In this document: positions 12,107-24,956 of the stretch, one piece after another
How the letters are laid out: each line of letters opens with the position of its first letter
Position numbering within the stretch: the first letter of the stretch is position 1
Assembly (NCBI RefSeq): GCF_033297405.1
Contig: NW_026944225.1
Coordinates: 1,623,413-1,687,412, forward strand
Reading direction: 5' to 3'
DNA from: Parathielavia appendiculata
Lineage: Eukaryota; Ascomycota; Sordariomycetes; Sordariales; Chaetomiaceae
DNA length: 64,000 nt
Made by a program: the position numbers and the translations under genes
The notes under the pieces: generated by a model
Database searches by the model: none
Told to the model about the DNA's origin: nothing
Seen by the model: the letters and a program-made list of their open reading frames with translations, nothing else

Positions 12107-15100
12107 CTAAGCAAAGTTGTCCTGCCTATCAACCCAAATATCCTCCAACTCATTGAAGCTCGAGAAGTGAATAGGTCGGTGCTGATCACTATAAAACGGC
12201 ATGGGCGTGTCCAGCTTGACATGTATTGGCTTCTTCTCCAGCCCGCTGAACGCACTCCCCATGAAGCTGTAATTCCACTTGCCGCCGTCAGGTACCAAAA
12301 AGAACCCCTTGAACTTGTCACTCAACAGCAGCTGCCGCCTCTCGCCCATGGCTGTCGTGAAGCCCTGCGGCTGGTCACTGCCGAGGTCCTTGTTATCCAG
12401 GCCCCACTTGAAGCCCTGCGGGGTGAGAGCCCACGCGGAGAGCGACACGCTACCAGGCGTGAACGACACCGTGACCGTGAGCGTCTTTTGCTCATCCCAA
12501 GTCGGGTGGGCATCGACAAGTTTGGCGTGGGTCGTGACGTCCATGGCAGACATGTAGGGGAGCTCGTTGCCGGACATTGTGTGGATGACGCCGAGCGGCT
12601 CCATGCCCTTGAGCAGCTCGTGCTGCGGGAGATTCTGCGGCAGCTGGACGTTGCGTAACCCGCCGATCTGCGGGACCAAGACGATGCACTTGATCTCCAT
12701 GACCTGGTCGTTGTCGGCGGGCGAGGCGCCGTACAGGTATCCAGCCACCTGAACCCGGAGGTCGGCGATCGTAATGAACTTCTTGAGGATGTTCTTCGGC
12801 ATCACGTACGTGATGTCGTCCACGTCGCTATCCACCGGCGCCACGTACATATTGTTGGCCCTTGTGCGCAGGTTGGACGTGGCGATGGCCCGCGTGCGCC
12901 ACTCCGTCTTGGACGCGAACGTCTGCTGCTCAAATTGCGACGTTGTCGTGACGATAATCTCCTCCCCGTGCACGTTCTGAGTTTTGGTTGTGACAGCCGT
13001 CAGCTGCTGCTGCTCCTGCTGTTGCTTCTCAATCTCGGCCGCCTGCTGCCTCTGCAAAGACGGCGCCGAAATCTCCATACCCAGGATAATATCCCGAACT
13101 TCGCTGGTCGTCAGACTGGACACGTTCACATTGTTTTTCTTGCCGTAGTCGTTAAGGATCAGATCTCTCAGCTGCATTTCGACCTTGATCCAATCATCAT
13201 CTGAGAGCGATGGCCAGATATGGTGATCTTGCGTGATCACCGTCTTGTCGGGTCGCAGGATGAGTTTCGTCTTATCCTGGTTGACATGCAACGCCCTCAG
13301 AATGAGAATCAGGCGAGAGAATGCCGTGTACGACGAGATACTCTTCAGCCACTCGTCATAGAGGTTGAAGAGCACCATCTGCGGTTCGGTGGCGCGCAAA
13401 ATCATGTCACCCAGTTTCTCAACCTTCATGGCAGCCTGGAAAGGAAGCTGTAACTCCGAGGCACGGATGGAGATGTTGGGGAAATCCAGAAGGTTGACCT
13501 CGAGAGGATCAAGCAGGCCCTTGCGGGTGACGATGAGCTGCTTGGGCTGCTCTTCGACTGGAAGCGATCGAATCAAGGCTGCGACTTCTTCAGCCGTCTT
13601 CCACTTTGCAAGCTGGCCGAGACGCTTCTGCCCAGCCCAGACGCTCGTGTGGATGATCTTGAGGAAGAGTTGGCCGGTTCGCGGGTTGAAGATGAAGATG
13701 GCTCCGTTGATCGGCTTCGTTGTCAAGTTGCCCTCAAAAGTCTTGTGGATCGTGACCCGGTAGACGTTGGTGTCATCGATGAAGAGCTGTGTCTGGTTGC
13801 TGAACAATTCGGAATAATTCTGAGAGTTCAAAAACTCCTGGTTGCTCTCGGACGCGTAGAGCTGCAGCCCCTTGCGGATCCGCTCGCGCAAGACGTAGAG
13901 CGCAGGATTCGCCTTCATGATCTTGGCCATGGCCTGCTGGATCAACGTTTTCAAGCCAGGAAAATACTGACCGTAAGCCGAGTACAGGTTATACGCCAGG
14001 TCAATGCCAATCATCAAACCCGTAGGTGATGGGTACAGACTCATGCTGTCCGTGGTGTAGTCAAGATACTTCGCCCTGACATATCGCTCAATGTCGTGCG
14101 AGTCGTAATCGCCATAGCGGAGTTGCACATCAATCCAGAACTTGCTTGTCGTGGTTGCCTCGATCACATCCTTGTTGTCGAAGAGCAGTGATGGGCGGGT
14201 GACGTTCCACTTGTGACTTGCGAACAGCTGGATATCCGCGCAGGAGCTGTTCATCTTGTACGACTTTCTAGGGTGAATGGTCTCCTTTTGCACCGATTCG
14301 ATGCTCAGAGCCTCCAACTCTTGGTCGAAGACCTGGCAGAGATCCATCACGACAGACTCATGGATCTTCTGCCACAAGTGGGCGCGGAAGATTTGGATGA
14401 GAGAGATCTTCAAGGTCGGAATCTTGCCGTGCAAGAAAATTCCAGTAAGATCGAGCTGCACCTGGAAACCCACGTACACGTTTGCTCTGTTGATCGTTGG
14501 TGACCACCAAAGCGTGAAGCGCCGGTTCGGAATTTGGTTCAAACCGGAACGTTGGGCGTTGGTCAGTTTTTTGAATTGCATGGACTGTGAAGCAGACGCG
14601 TTAGCAACCTTGTCAGTTTATTTCTACCGAACCGAGGGAGTCTAAGAGTAGAGGAAAGGGAACGGCGAACTGGAGTGAGAACCCCAAAGGGGAAGGATGA
14701 ACGGCAAAGGAAAGGAAGGGAACTAACCTGCTCAAAGCCCGAAGCCCTTTCCCAAAACAGGCCTTCCCAGGACGGGAAGCCCGTCGCCTTGAAGAGAGTG
14801 TGCTCCAAAATGGTTTCAACACCGCCCAGTGCCTGGATGACATCGGTGCGGTATGCGTTGAGATTCCAGAGCTTGCCGTCATGTCTCTGACTGGTCCACC
14901 AGAAGGGGTTGCTCTTCATGAGCTGGTAGATTTTAAACTCCGCCCGGGCACGGAACCCCTTGTCAAAGCTCAGCGTGCTGCGATCCTTTTGAAACAAGGT
15001 GTTGATTCGGGGTAAACCGCGATCCCAGCTGTCTTCTAGATCCTCAAGCGTGAGTCTCCGGTTCTGCTGGTTTGCCTCGAGTCGCTTCTGCGAATACTCG

Positions 15101-18100
15101 GTCCACACGCGCTGCGAATCGATGAACTCGGCCTCCCATGGGATGATGTAGCGGAAGATATTCGGTATCAACGTCTCTTCGTCGTGGGACATGCCCGCAC
15201 GGTAGTGCGTGACACCGACATCGGTTTGCTTGGACCAGCGTTTGTCACTTGCTGGAATCAAAATGTGCGAGCCCGAAAGCATGCCAAGGCCGCCGAGTTC
15301 CTTTGGCGTGTAGAACACGGCCGGCGGGAAACGGGAGGGCATTTTCGAGTTTAGGCCAATTTTGACACGTGTCTGGATCTTTGTCTCGCACTTGACAATT
15401 GTGTCAAGAAGGTTGACTGTCGACACGGCAGCCTCGCGGTAGTATGTGAACAGGGCGATCAGAGCGGTGTTCCATTTGTTGGCAATCTTGGTGAAGGTGG
15501 TAGAGCCGGATGACATTAGGATCTGGCGGATACGGTTGTTAAATTTCTGGATGTCCTCCTCCGTCACCTGCAGGAAGGCATGTGCAGTCCGTTCCTTGGT
15601 TGTGTTGTCCACAAGCGACCAAACGCTGTCCTTGACGGGGAACTCGTCATTCTGGTTGCGAAGCTTGGGCAAGATGCGAACCTCAAAGCCACACATGGAG
15701 AAGAGGAGATTGGGGTTGTCCTTGCTGTAGACGCTGGCAAACGTGTCTTCCCACTCAATCGTCGTGACCGACCTCGGAAGCCGGTTCTTAAGGTCCCAGA
15801 AAACGGCCCGGCCAAGATTCACGTCGTGTCTCATGAGCCGCATTCGAGAATCCCTGGGCCAGCACTTCTTGCTTTTGTAGCCAATGACGTTCTCGAAGTT
15901 GGGGTCAGGCTGCTCCGTCAGGAATCGCTGAATGAGGTCTCTGGACTCATCGGCGGTGAACCGCAAAAATACCCAAATCTTGTCAATGTATCTGGTGTAG
16001 AGCCGAATCGGATGTCTTGTTTCCGTCTCACGATCCTGGAACTGGAGGAAGTCGTTGGGATTCTGGGGAGGTCCCGCTATCTCACTCGCTCGCTGGGGAC
16101 CGAGAAGGAGAAGATCGAGAATCAAGCCGTAGTACTGGAAGACGAAGGCAGAGAACTGAAGACCACGAATCAAGCCGTAGCTGTTAACATGGCTCATGTC
16201 CTTGTAAGTGAGCGTGACGTTGTTCTTGGCCGTGATGTAGTCGGCCAAATTGTGGTCCATGATAAGTCGCAAGAGTGAATTGAGCAGCGTCAACTCAATC
16301 TTCTCGTAGACCTTTGACAACTGCGTCTCAATCATGACATTGCACTCGCCGTTCGTCGTTTCCCAGACCTTGTCGAGGTTGTTGATGCCCTGCGCCCACT
16401 TGTAGACGAGGAGCGGCGGGACCTCAGAATCCGAAGGCTTGATCCAGGCAGGGAAGAGATGGCGCTGGTCCGCTTGGTACCAGAGATACTGGTCGAGATA
16501 CGCATCGCTGATCTTCTCGATGGGCTCGATGTCATAGACAGGATTGATGGTGCTGTAGTTGTCGTTCATATCAATGCCAACCTCCTTGAAGGCACGTTGG
16601 GTGAGCAGGAAGCGCTTGATCCGCTCCAGGGTGGTACCAGGGCTGTCGTAGGCCTGCTCGATCAAAGCCAACTCTTCACGCTGGCTCTGGTTCAAACGGC
16701 CCTTGGTGGAATACGCCTCCCGCAGCCGCTCAAGTGCCAGAATGAGGATCTTGGTGTCGTGTTTGTAGGAGACGCTCGGGAAGGGAATGGGCGAAAACTT
16801 GCGCGACTCGAGCCAATGGACCGTTGTCGTGTAAATGGCCACGGCTTCCTCGGACGAGACATACGGACCGTCCTTCATGTGGTTGTGCTGTCTCTCCTGC
16901 TCCGCCTTGAGCCACAACCGTGTGAGACGCCCCACGTTCTTTTTGGCCACGGTCTTGTCGACAGTGGCACCCCTGCGGATGCGCTCTCGATTGTAGTGGG
17001 CAACCGAAATCCACCAGTCCGCCTTAGCCTTGACATATCTCAGGATAATGTTCTCAATGGCGGCGGGCAAACCGGGGACCTTCCAGGGAATATTGCTCTT
17101 CCAGCACCGCCAGGCCTCGGACAAATGCTGCAGAACCGTGTTGACCTTGTTCTGCTTGATCCCTTCCGGCATCATGTCCATCAGGTCGGCCATGACCGAA
17201 GCACGCAGCTCCAAGTCAAAGTGCGACTCGACACGCTGCTTCGTCACGGTCTTGGCCACACCCTTGCTGTGGCGGCCTTCGAACTGACGCGAGAGAAGAT
17301 TCCCTAGCCAACGCTCGAGCAGCGGGATGATGCCCCGCATGAAGAACAGCCAGACCCGCCAGGAAGGCGCCCAAAAGCCACAGCCTGGCCCTTTGCCGAC
17401 GGCGCCAGTGTTGAACCGGTAGTAGATCAAATGCTTCAAATCCTTGCAAGTACGGACCTGGTGCATGAGCTTGTATTTGTACCGGTACATACCGGTCAGC
17501 TGCCCGACGTGGTTGAATGCATAGTGGATGCCATCGGCGAGCTGGAACGCATCGATGTTCCCGAGCCGGTATTGCACCTGGGCATCCACAATGAGCTTGG
17601 TCAGGCGCAGGATCTCGCGCATCAAATGGAAGGCGTTTCCGAATCGTGACTTCTTCCGCTCCTTGGTCGTCAATGTTTTGACAGGCTTCAGGTTGAAGTT
17701 GTAGTCGAGATGGAGGTATGTGAGGTTCTTGCGATGGATCAAGAGATTGAGCATGTTGAAGCCTTGGCGGCAGACCTGAAGGCCGGCTTCCACCCAGTCG
17801 ATTGTCGTCTGCTGGAAGAACTTTGTCTGCTTCAGGGTCTTGAGCAGGTTCTGCTTCTGTAGCGATTTGGGCCGCTTCTTGTGTAGCTCGTTGAGTACGT
17901 AGGTCTTCAGGAGCTTCTGGTAGGAGACGCGGACTTTGACTGGTTGCTTGGGCGGGCAGTGTTCCAGATAGAAGTGCTTGACGAGCGGGACATCCTGGGC
18001 TCGCACCATGCGGCCAGACCGCCGGTCAAAGGGGAAGGGTGCCCACCATAACTCAATGGCAGCGGCGGTGTCCTCGGTAGCTAGAGACTCGTCCGCAAAG

Positions 18101-19377
18101 AAAGGCTCAATTGTGGCTGGGAGCTCGAACGCCTCCTCCTCTGGCTCTTCGATGCTGCCTTGACCAAAGAGCTCATCCTCATGGCTCACTGTAATATTCT
18201 TGGGAACAACAGCCCTGGAAGAAATCGGGTTGATGCTGGTATCGAAGTAGAAGGCAGGGAGACTGGGATCCTCGGCTCTGGAGTAGACGACCTGTGGGTG
18301 AGAATGCCAGGACAGGTGGATGCTCCTCGGCAGCGCATTGTAGAGGTGAGGGTAGGCCACGCGGACTTCGGTGCGTATGGGGTTGCGGAAGATGATGCGG
18401 TCCATGGCGTTGAACTCGCCAAAGTCTTCGTCGTTGGGATCGATGTCCTTGTAGAGAGGCTCAAAGCGCGGGCCACCGGGGAGTGCCACGTTCAACGCCT
18501 TGGCCGTGAGGAAGCTCTTCAGCTCAAAGAGGTAAAAGTAGTTTGGGTCGACCACGTCGGACACCAGTGTCCGACTCAAACGGTACAGAGCGGCCATCTG
18601 TGGCAGCGTCAGATTCCACCTCTTGTAGCTTGGCCCGTTCACATGGGGGGTGTCCAGCAGCGGCTGGTGGTCATAGAACCATTCGTAAACAGCCGCCTCT
18701 TCCTCCTCGTCAAGATCCATCTGAATAGGCTCCAACGGCTCAACGTCTTCGATGTTCTCGGACCAAGACAACGGGGGTTCTTCGTCATCAAACGGCGGGA
18801 ACCGCATGCGCTTGAACAATCTCCGGTCCCTCTTCTCCTTGGCCATGGTATTCCACATGGTGGCCCATTGTGCGAAGAACACGGGTTCAATGACGCGAGG
18901 GATCTCGTTGACGAGGGTCAAGCAGCCGTTGACGTGGTATAAAACTTTGACTTCCCTGGCCGACTCCCACGGCATGGGCATGTTCTCCAGCAGCTTCAAG
19001 ACGGCGTGTGGCATGAATTTCAACGCGCCGAGATAACTGCGCTTGTCGCTGGTGTACTTTTTCTGGGAGACATCCCCGATATCTTTGACGATCTTCCGCA
19101 AGTGTTCGGGAGGCATGTCGGCCTTTTGTGTCTCTACGAAGCCGCCCTTCCGCTTCTCGCCAAAGCGGTTGCGTTGTATACGGAGCCATTCCTTCTTCTT
19201 CTGCGCAAACTTGGCGATATGGGCGTCAGTCGGGGGACGGTAGCCTGGCGGCGGCGGCGCTGGGATCGCCGGAGGCGGGGGAAGGGAAGAAGACGGGGGC
19301 GCCGGCGGGGGAGGGGTTGGCGGAGGAGGAGGAGGGCCCCAGCCCGGAGGCGGCGGCGGCGGCGGGAGCGAAGACAT
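12107..19377 (-). CDS. PRP8: Pre-mRNA-splicing factor Prp8 (U5 snRNP core)
   Basis: Two exons, 14728-19377 and 12107-14584, flank one phase-0 intron (14585-14727, donor GTTAGT, acceptor TTCACAG). They encode 2375 residues, close to the family length of 2300-2400. The start ATG at 19377 opens a Pro-rich tail (MSSLPPPPPPPGW), followed by the PRO8NT region. The large reverse-transcriptase-like core follows, then the RNase H-like domain near residue 1820 (VTIHKTFEGNLTTKP), and a C-terminal MPN/JAB-like domain from about 2150 to 2340. Prp8 sits at the catalytic centre of the spliceosome and contacts the splice sites and U5/U6 snRNA. Identification is by near-continuous similarity to known Prp8. 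There is no intein, although inteins are known in several fungal PRP8 genes. The gene is divergent from eIF3c. Confidence 0.98.
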
Positions 19378-20175
19378 CTCGAATGGTGATAACAATTCGG
19401 ATAAGCGTCACCGACACACCACCAGGCAGCGTTAAGGTGATGTCTCTTCGCGCTGGGATTGCTCGTCGCGGCTGCGCTCTGCGCGGCGGTGCCGGTGTCA
19501 ATAGAGAGTGAAAATGGAGAAACTCTCCATGAACCAGTTAGTGACGGCGCGAATTACTTAACAGTTAGAGAAGGTGATTGCGCGGGTTGTGGAGTGATGG
19601 TTTGATGAAGCCAAAACTTGGCTGATGTCGGTACAAAAAAAACTGGGAGCTCTCTCGTGACAACAGTGGCGCGAAGTTGCTAACTAGCGCGCAGACCGGC
19701 CGAGTCCCGGTTATCTCGTAGGCCCCGATAAGAGCATGCGGTACCTAGGGGCGCATACTGTGGAATACAAGCGAGGGACTGGTAACGTAAGATGACCACA
19801 CGTGCCGTATCACCTGACTGTTGTGGCTGGGGAGTCACCATTGAAAACAGTGCATCACAAGGACGATGCTAGGTTGTCGGTCAGAAATCTGTGATTCTCA
19901 TGCTCAGAGTCCTGGGGCACAATCAATTTTCTTCTTCCGCAGTACGAGTGCTTTGACATTCAAAACCGGTGTCATTGTGGCGATAGCGGAGTGGTTTGCC
20001 AAACCAGCCCCAAATTGAGGCCCCACCAAATCACCACTGAAAAATAAATCTCGACCCCTCCACTATTCTCGTATTTTCGCAATCGCCTGTCCAGCCACGA
20101 CGTCGCGACACATCGCGAAGCGCATCAACAACACCCGACCAGACCTTGCGCATAAAACAGGAACCGATTTTCACC
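19378..20175. promoter_or_regulatory. Shared divergent promoter region of PRP8 and eIF3c
   Basis: The start codons of PRP8 (minus) and eIF3c (plus) are 798 bp apart with no gene between. The region must hold both 5' UTRs and core promoters. No specific factor site could be assigned by eye. Confidence 0.6.
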
Positions 20176-22881
20176 ATGTCTCGGTTCTTCCGTGCCGGCG
20201 ACGACAGCTCGTCAGAGAGCAGCACTGACGAGGAGGAGCTGTACTCCACCTCTGAGGAGGAAGAGGAGGAGGAGCAGGAGGAGCAGGAGTCCTCTGAGGA
20301 GGAGGATGAGGAGGAAGAGTCCAGCGATAATGAAGCTGGGCCGGCAAAGAAAGGCTTATCCCGCTTCTTAGTCGACCAAGCAGAATCCGAGAGCGAGGAG
20401 AGCGAAGAGGAGGGCGCAACCAAGGTCAAGAGTGCCAAAGACAAGCGGTTTGACGAGCTCGAGGCAACAATCACCGCCATCCAGAACGGCCAAAAGATCA
20501 ACGATTGGGGCTCTATCGCGAATGGTATGCTCGCCCTTGATCAGAGTGGCGGGGTGGATGAAGACTAACTGGGGTTAGAATTCGACAAGCTCAACCGTCA
20601 GGTCGTCAAGCTTCAAGATGGCGGCAAGGCTCCTAAGTCGTACATCAAGTGCATCTCCGAGTTGGAGGACTTCTTGAATGAGACCTTAGCGAAGCAGAAG
20701 GTCACACCCAAGAAAATGAACGCCACCGCTGCCCGCGGTCTCAATGCCGTCAAACAGCGCATCAAGAAGAACAACAAGGAATACCAGTCCCAGATTGATG
20801 CGTTCAGGAACGACAGGGATGCCTTCATGGAGTCGGACGAGGAGGTCGCCCCGCTACCGAAGCCTACCAAAGTCAGGTTCCAAGAGGCGCCGGCTGCAGA
20901 CGAAGCGGCCGAGGATGAGGACAAGGGCTTTGCTAGAGTCGACAAGCGTGGCAAGGCTATTCCATTCTCGCCCGAGAGCATCCAGAAGCACCTCCGCACC
21001 ATCATCGAGTCAAGAGGCAGGAAGAACACCGATCGCAATGAACAGATCAGGATTATGGAAGAACTCAACAAGGTTGCTGAGACACCTTATCTCAAGATCC
21101 GAGTCCTGCAGACATTGGTTTCGACTCGGTTCGATCTTGGTGTTGGCACGGCGACCTCGATGCCCTTGGAGCACTGGAAGGCTGCCGAGAGGGAATTGTC
21201 CGCTTTGCTTTCGCTTCTCGAAACACACAAGGACCATGTAGTGATCGAGAACGCGGAGGAGTGGGATGACGATGACAAGACTCCTGTCCTGGGACCTGAT
21301 GACAAGTACATCAAAGTACCCGGCAGCGTGGTTTCCTACATCGAGCGCTTGGATGACGAACTTGTTCGCTCGCTCCAGAACATCGACCCTCACACCTCGG
21401 AGTACATTGAAAGGTTGACCGACGAGGCGTCCCTGTACACCATCATCTTGCGGGGTCTTCTTTATTACGAGACCATCCAGAAGGACGCGTCCCTGGAGAT
21501 TCCGCAGGAGAGCTTGAACCGCATCATCCAGCGGCGCCTTGATCACGTTTACTTCAAGGTATGTTATGCACAGCAATTTGTCCTTCGCTCGATCTATTCC
21601 GCTAACTTGTCTCAGCCGGCCCAAGTTGTTAGAATTCTGGAAGAGAACTCTTGGAAGCAGGTTTCTAGCGGCATCGATTCTGCGATTACTCCTCGCGGTC
21701 TTTCGGGCGACGCCAGCCAACTGATTCATACGCTGTGCAACTATCTGTTCAACAACAGCGAGGGCATCATCCGTGCTCGTGCCATGCTCTGCCAGATCTA
21801 CTTCTTAGCGTTGCATAACGAGTACTACAGGGCCCGCGATATGATGCTCACCTCGCATTTGCAAGAGAACATCGCCAACTTCGACGTTGCGACCCAAATT
21901 CTCTACAACCGCACCCTGGTCCAAGTCGGCCTCTGCGCTTTCCGGAGAGGTTTGGTGTACGATGCTCAGAACACTCTACAGGACATCTGTGGCAGCGGAC
22001 GCCAAAAGGAGCTTCTTGCTCAGGGTATGATGATGCAGCGGTTCAGTCAAGTCAGCCCAGAGCAGGAGCGGCTTGAGAAGCAACGGCAGCTTCCCTTCCA
22101 CATGCACATCAACCTAGAGCTTCTCGAGTGTGTTTACCTGACATGCAGCATGCTCCTCGAGATTCCGCTCCTGGCACAGATCGGCTCCTCGCCAGATATC
22201 AAGAAGCGCGTCATCAGCAAGACGTACCGTCGCATGCTTGAGTATCACGAGAGGCAAATCTTCACGGGCCCGCCCGAGAACACTCGAGACCACGTCATGC
22301 AGGCGTCCAAGGCTTTGGCGGCTGGTGAATGGAAGAAGGCAACCCAATTCATCCACAGCATCAAGATCTGGGATTTGATGCCCAGCGCCGAGGACATCAA
22401 GGCGATGCTTGCCAAGCAGATACAAGAGGAGGGGCTGCGGACATATCTCTTCACGTATGCGCCTTTCTATGACACGCTGGCGATTGAGACGCTCAGCACA
22501 ATGTTCGAGCTCGACCCAATCAAGGTTTCTGCCGTGGTCAGCAAGATGATCAGCCACGAGGAACTCGCTGCTGCTCTTGATCAGGTTACCAAGACAGTCA
22601 TCTTCCGCAAGGGTGTGGAGCTCAGCCGTCTCCAGAGCTTGGCTCTGGCTCTCTCGGACAAGGCGAGCGCTCTGATCGAGACCAATGAGCGCACGCTCGA
22701 GGTGAGGACGCAAGGGTCGGCGAACGCGTTCAGCAGGAAGGATGGCAGGCAAGGCGGCCAAAGGGGCGGCGGTCAGCGGGGCGGTGGCAGGGGCGGTACA
22801 CGCACCGGCGGCAATCCCCAGCGGCAGGCTGGCGGTACGCAATTCACGGGCGGTGCTTTGGGCGCTGCGGTGCGTGGTTAG
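20176..22881 (+). CDS. NIP1: Translation initiation factor eIF3 subunit c
   Basis: Three exons (20176-20524, 20579-21558, 21616-22881) give 864 residues, the usual eIF3c length. Intron 1 (54 bp) has a GTATGC donor, a GACTAAC branch site and a TTAG acceptor; it restores IAN-EFDKLNRQ. Intron 2 (57 bp, 21559-21615) has a GTATGT donor and a CTAAC branch site, is a multiple of three and has no in-frame stop. It must nonetheless be removed, because YFK-PAQVV is the conserved junction. The N-terminus is the typical acidic Ser/Glu/Asp tract after MSRFFRAG. The C-terminal half contains the PCI domain, and the tail is Gly/Arg-rich (RGG type). The protein is a core subunit of eIF3, which recruits the 43S complex to mRNA. 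Confidence 0.96.
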
Positions 22882-23877
22882 GGCTTGGGATGATACTGGT
22901 GGGGGAATACATGGATGACTTTCGTTTGCTTTCGCATTTCAGGGTTGGGCATGTTACGTATCAAAATTGGTCCTCGGTGTGTTTTGTGCTTCGCGCCACG
23001 GTAGACCAGGGAATGCAGGCGATACTACATACTGTTTGTGAACCCCACGCGTGACTTCGGTTGTCCACTAATCGGTTGGTTGTCCAGCTGGTGATGCTCA
23101 AACACTGGCAGGTTGAAAAACTCACCACAACGTGGGAGTGCCGCAGTAGGAGCCGGTAGAGAAAGTGAAGGCTGTTTCACAAGTGCGGAAAACTATGTGG
23201 CATCGCCTGGGAAACACCACGGCCAATCCAAATGAAGCCCTGGAGTGGACCTCTTGGGTCTAGTTTCCTCGAGCTATTTTTGTCTGTACTGATTTGGTTG
23301 ACCAAAGAAGAGGCTACCTATTTGTCCGCGTGGAGTTGGATAACTGTGCCTCTTAAGACCTGTCTGATAAGTGAGGTGAATCTTTGACCAGCTAATACGC
23401 TCAGACATAACCCAGACTCTGCCTGGCGAAAAGGGGGTCCCGTTCGTCCAAGTGTCGTGACCTTGATGGCAAACCTTCCACGTTGCTCTGGCTGTGACAA
23501 TTACAACAAAACCAGGACAGGTTATGCCCAACCATCGTTCAGGATACTGAAGCCTGCGACATGCAGAGAGGACATTGAGGCACATGACTGAGAACCGGGC
23601 CGCGTGAATGTCTGCTTTCTGGAAAAGAACCGATGACTCGGAGTCGCTAGTGACCTAGACGCAAGGCAGCGTTGTTCCGGGCTACCTTCGTAGCCCCGTC
23701 TTGATTCTTCATTGTATCTGCTGCAGGTGTGCCATAAGCAACATGTGACAAGCGCCAGCATATGGAGACCAGGCAATATCAGGCCGTTCCCCTCGTATTT
23801 GTCAACGCCACAGCAAAACCCCAAACCAGAATCGAATGCTTTCCAGAAAGCCAACCACCACTCGCCTCGGTAGCTGT
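22882..23877. other. Intergenic region between eIF3c and RPS14 (convergent 3' ends)
   Basis: About 1 kb holding the 3' UTRs of two convergent genes. No supported coding sequence. Confidence 0.6.
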
Positions 23878-24636
23878 TTAGAGACGACGACCACGGCGAC
23901 CACCCTTGCGGCGGGTCGAGTCGGACGGCGTGGGGGTGACGTCCTCAATGCGGCCAATCTTCATGCCGGAACGGGCAAGAGCGCGGAGAGCAGACTGGGC
24001 GCCAGGGCCGGGGGTCTTGGTGCCGTTGCCTGTCGGAGCCGTAAAGTTAGCAATCGGTCACTCAGCCGAGTAGAAGACAAGCCTTGTGTAAAACATACCA
24101 CCGGTGGCACGAATCTTGATGTGAAGGGCAGTAATGCCGAGCTCCTTGCAGCGGGCCGCGACGTCCTGAGCAGCCAACATGGCGGCATAGGGGGACGACT
24201 CGTCACGGTCGGCCTTGACCTTCATACCACCAGTCACACGGCAGATGGTTTCACGGCCGCTGGAATCACCCAGAACGTCAGCCTCAGAACCATGGATGTC
24301 GAGATCCTATGCGGGATTGCAGAGTCGCCCATGGCTCCTCTTTCCCTCCGTATGGGAGAGTGCTTCAGCGGTGTACGAACCTGAGATCGGTGACGTGGAC
24401 GAAGGTGTCGTTCTTAACGCAATTAGCTATTGTCACAAACTGACCCGGGCGAGGGAAATGCTTACGAAGCTGGCGAAGATACGGGCAACTGTGATTCAAC
24501 AGCCTGTTAGCGACAATCCCCACGACCAGAGAGGGAAGCAAGGTCACCTACCGCCAAAGACGAGCTCACCCTCCCTGATCTGGGGGCCCAAGGAGATGTT
24601 CTCCTGGGGAGCACGAGGAGCCTTCTTGGGGGGCAT
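23878..24636 (-). CDS. RPS14: 40S ribosomal protein S14 (uS11)
   Basis: Five exons: 24552-24636, 24466-24488, 24381-24412, 24099-24259 and 23878-24029. They give 150 residues, the family length. The start ATG at 24636 opens MPPKKAPRAPQENISLG. Exon 2 is only 23 nt (VARIFASF) and exon 3 only 32 nt (NDTFVHVTDL). All junctions have GT donors and AG acceptors and keep frame. The end, KIGRIEDVTPTPSDSTRRKGG, is the conserved basic C-terminal tail of uS11, which sits on the small-subunit platform near the mRNA exit. The gene is head to head with RPL7, 320 bp between starts, which suggests co-regulation. Confidence 0.97.
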
Positions 24637-24956
24637 CTTGACTGTGATCTGGTGGTTTGAGAGTTGGCGGTTGTTGTTCTTGCGGATACACCAGTCGACA
24701 GTGACTTCGGCGGAATTTTGACGAGTGCGGTGATGAATGCCCTGTTGAGGCTGGCGGTGAGGGGCTGCAGAAAGCGGGGATCTCAGCGAAAATTGAAAAT
24801 TCCAGGCTCAAGCCCTAAGTGCCTTCGTACCGAGGACCCACCTTGACTTAATCCCTCGAGCTTTTCTCGTGCCCACCAGCCGATTTTCTTTTCCCCGATC
24901 CTCAACCAAGCAGACGACAACCTCAGCGACGCCGAAGTGGTCGACAATCCGACAAG
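24637..24956. promoter_or_regulatory. Bidirectional promoter of RPS14 and RPL7
   Basis: The two start codons are 320 bp apart and point away from each other, so one short region drives two ribosomal protein genes of different subunits. CT-rich stretches lie close to the RPL7 start. No named factor site is assigned. Confidence 0.65.

Noticed and set aside
12167..19389. Long plus-strand frames opposite PRP8
   Set aside because: Antisense shadows of a highly conserved gene; no independent motifs.
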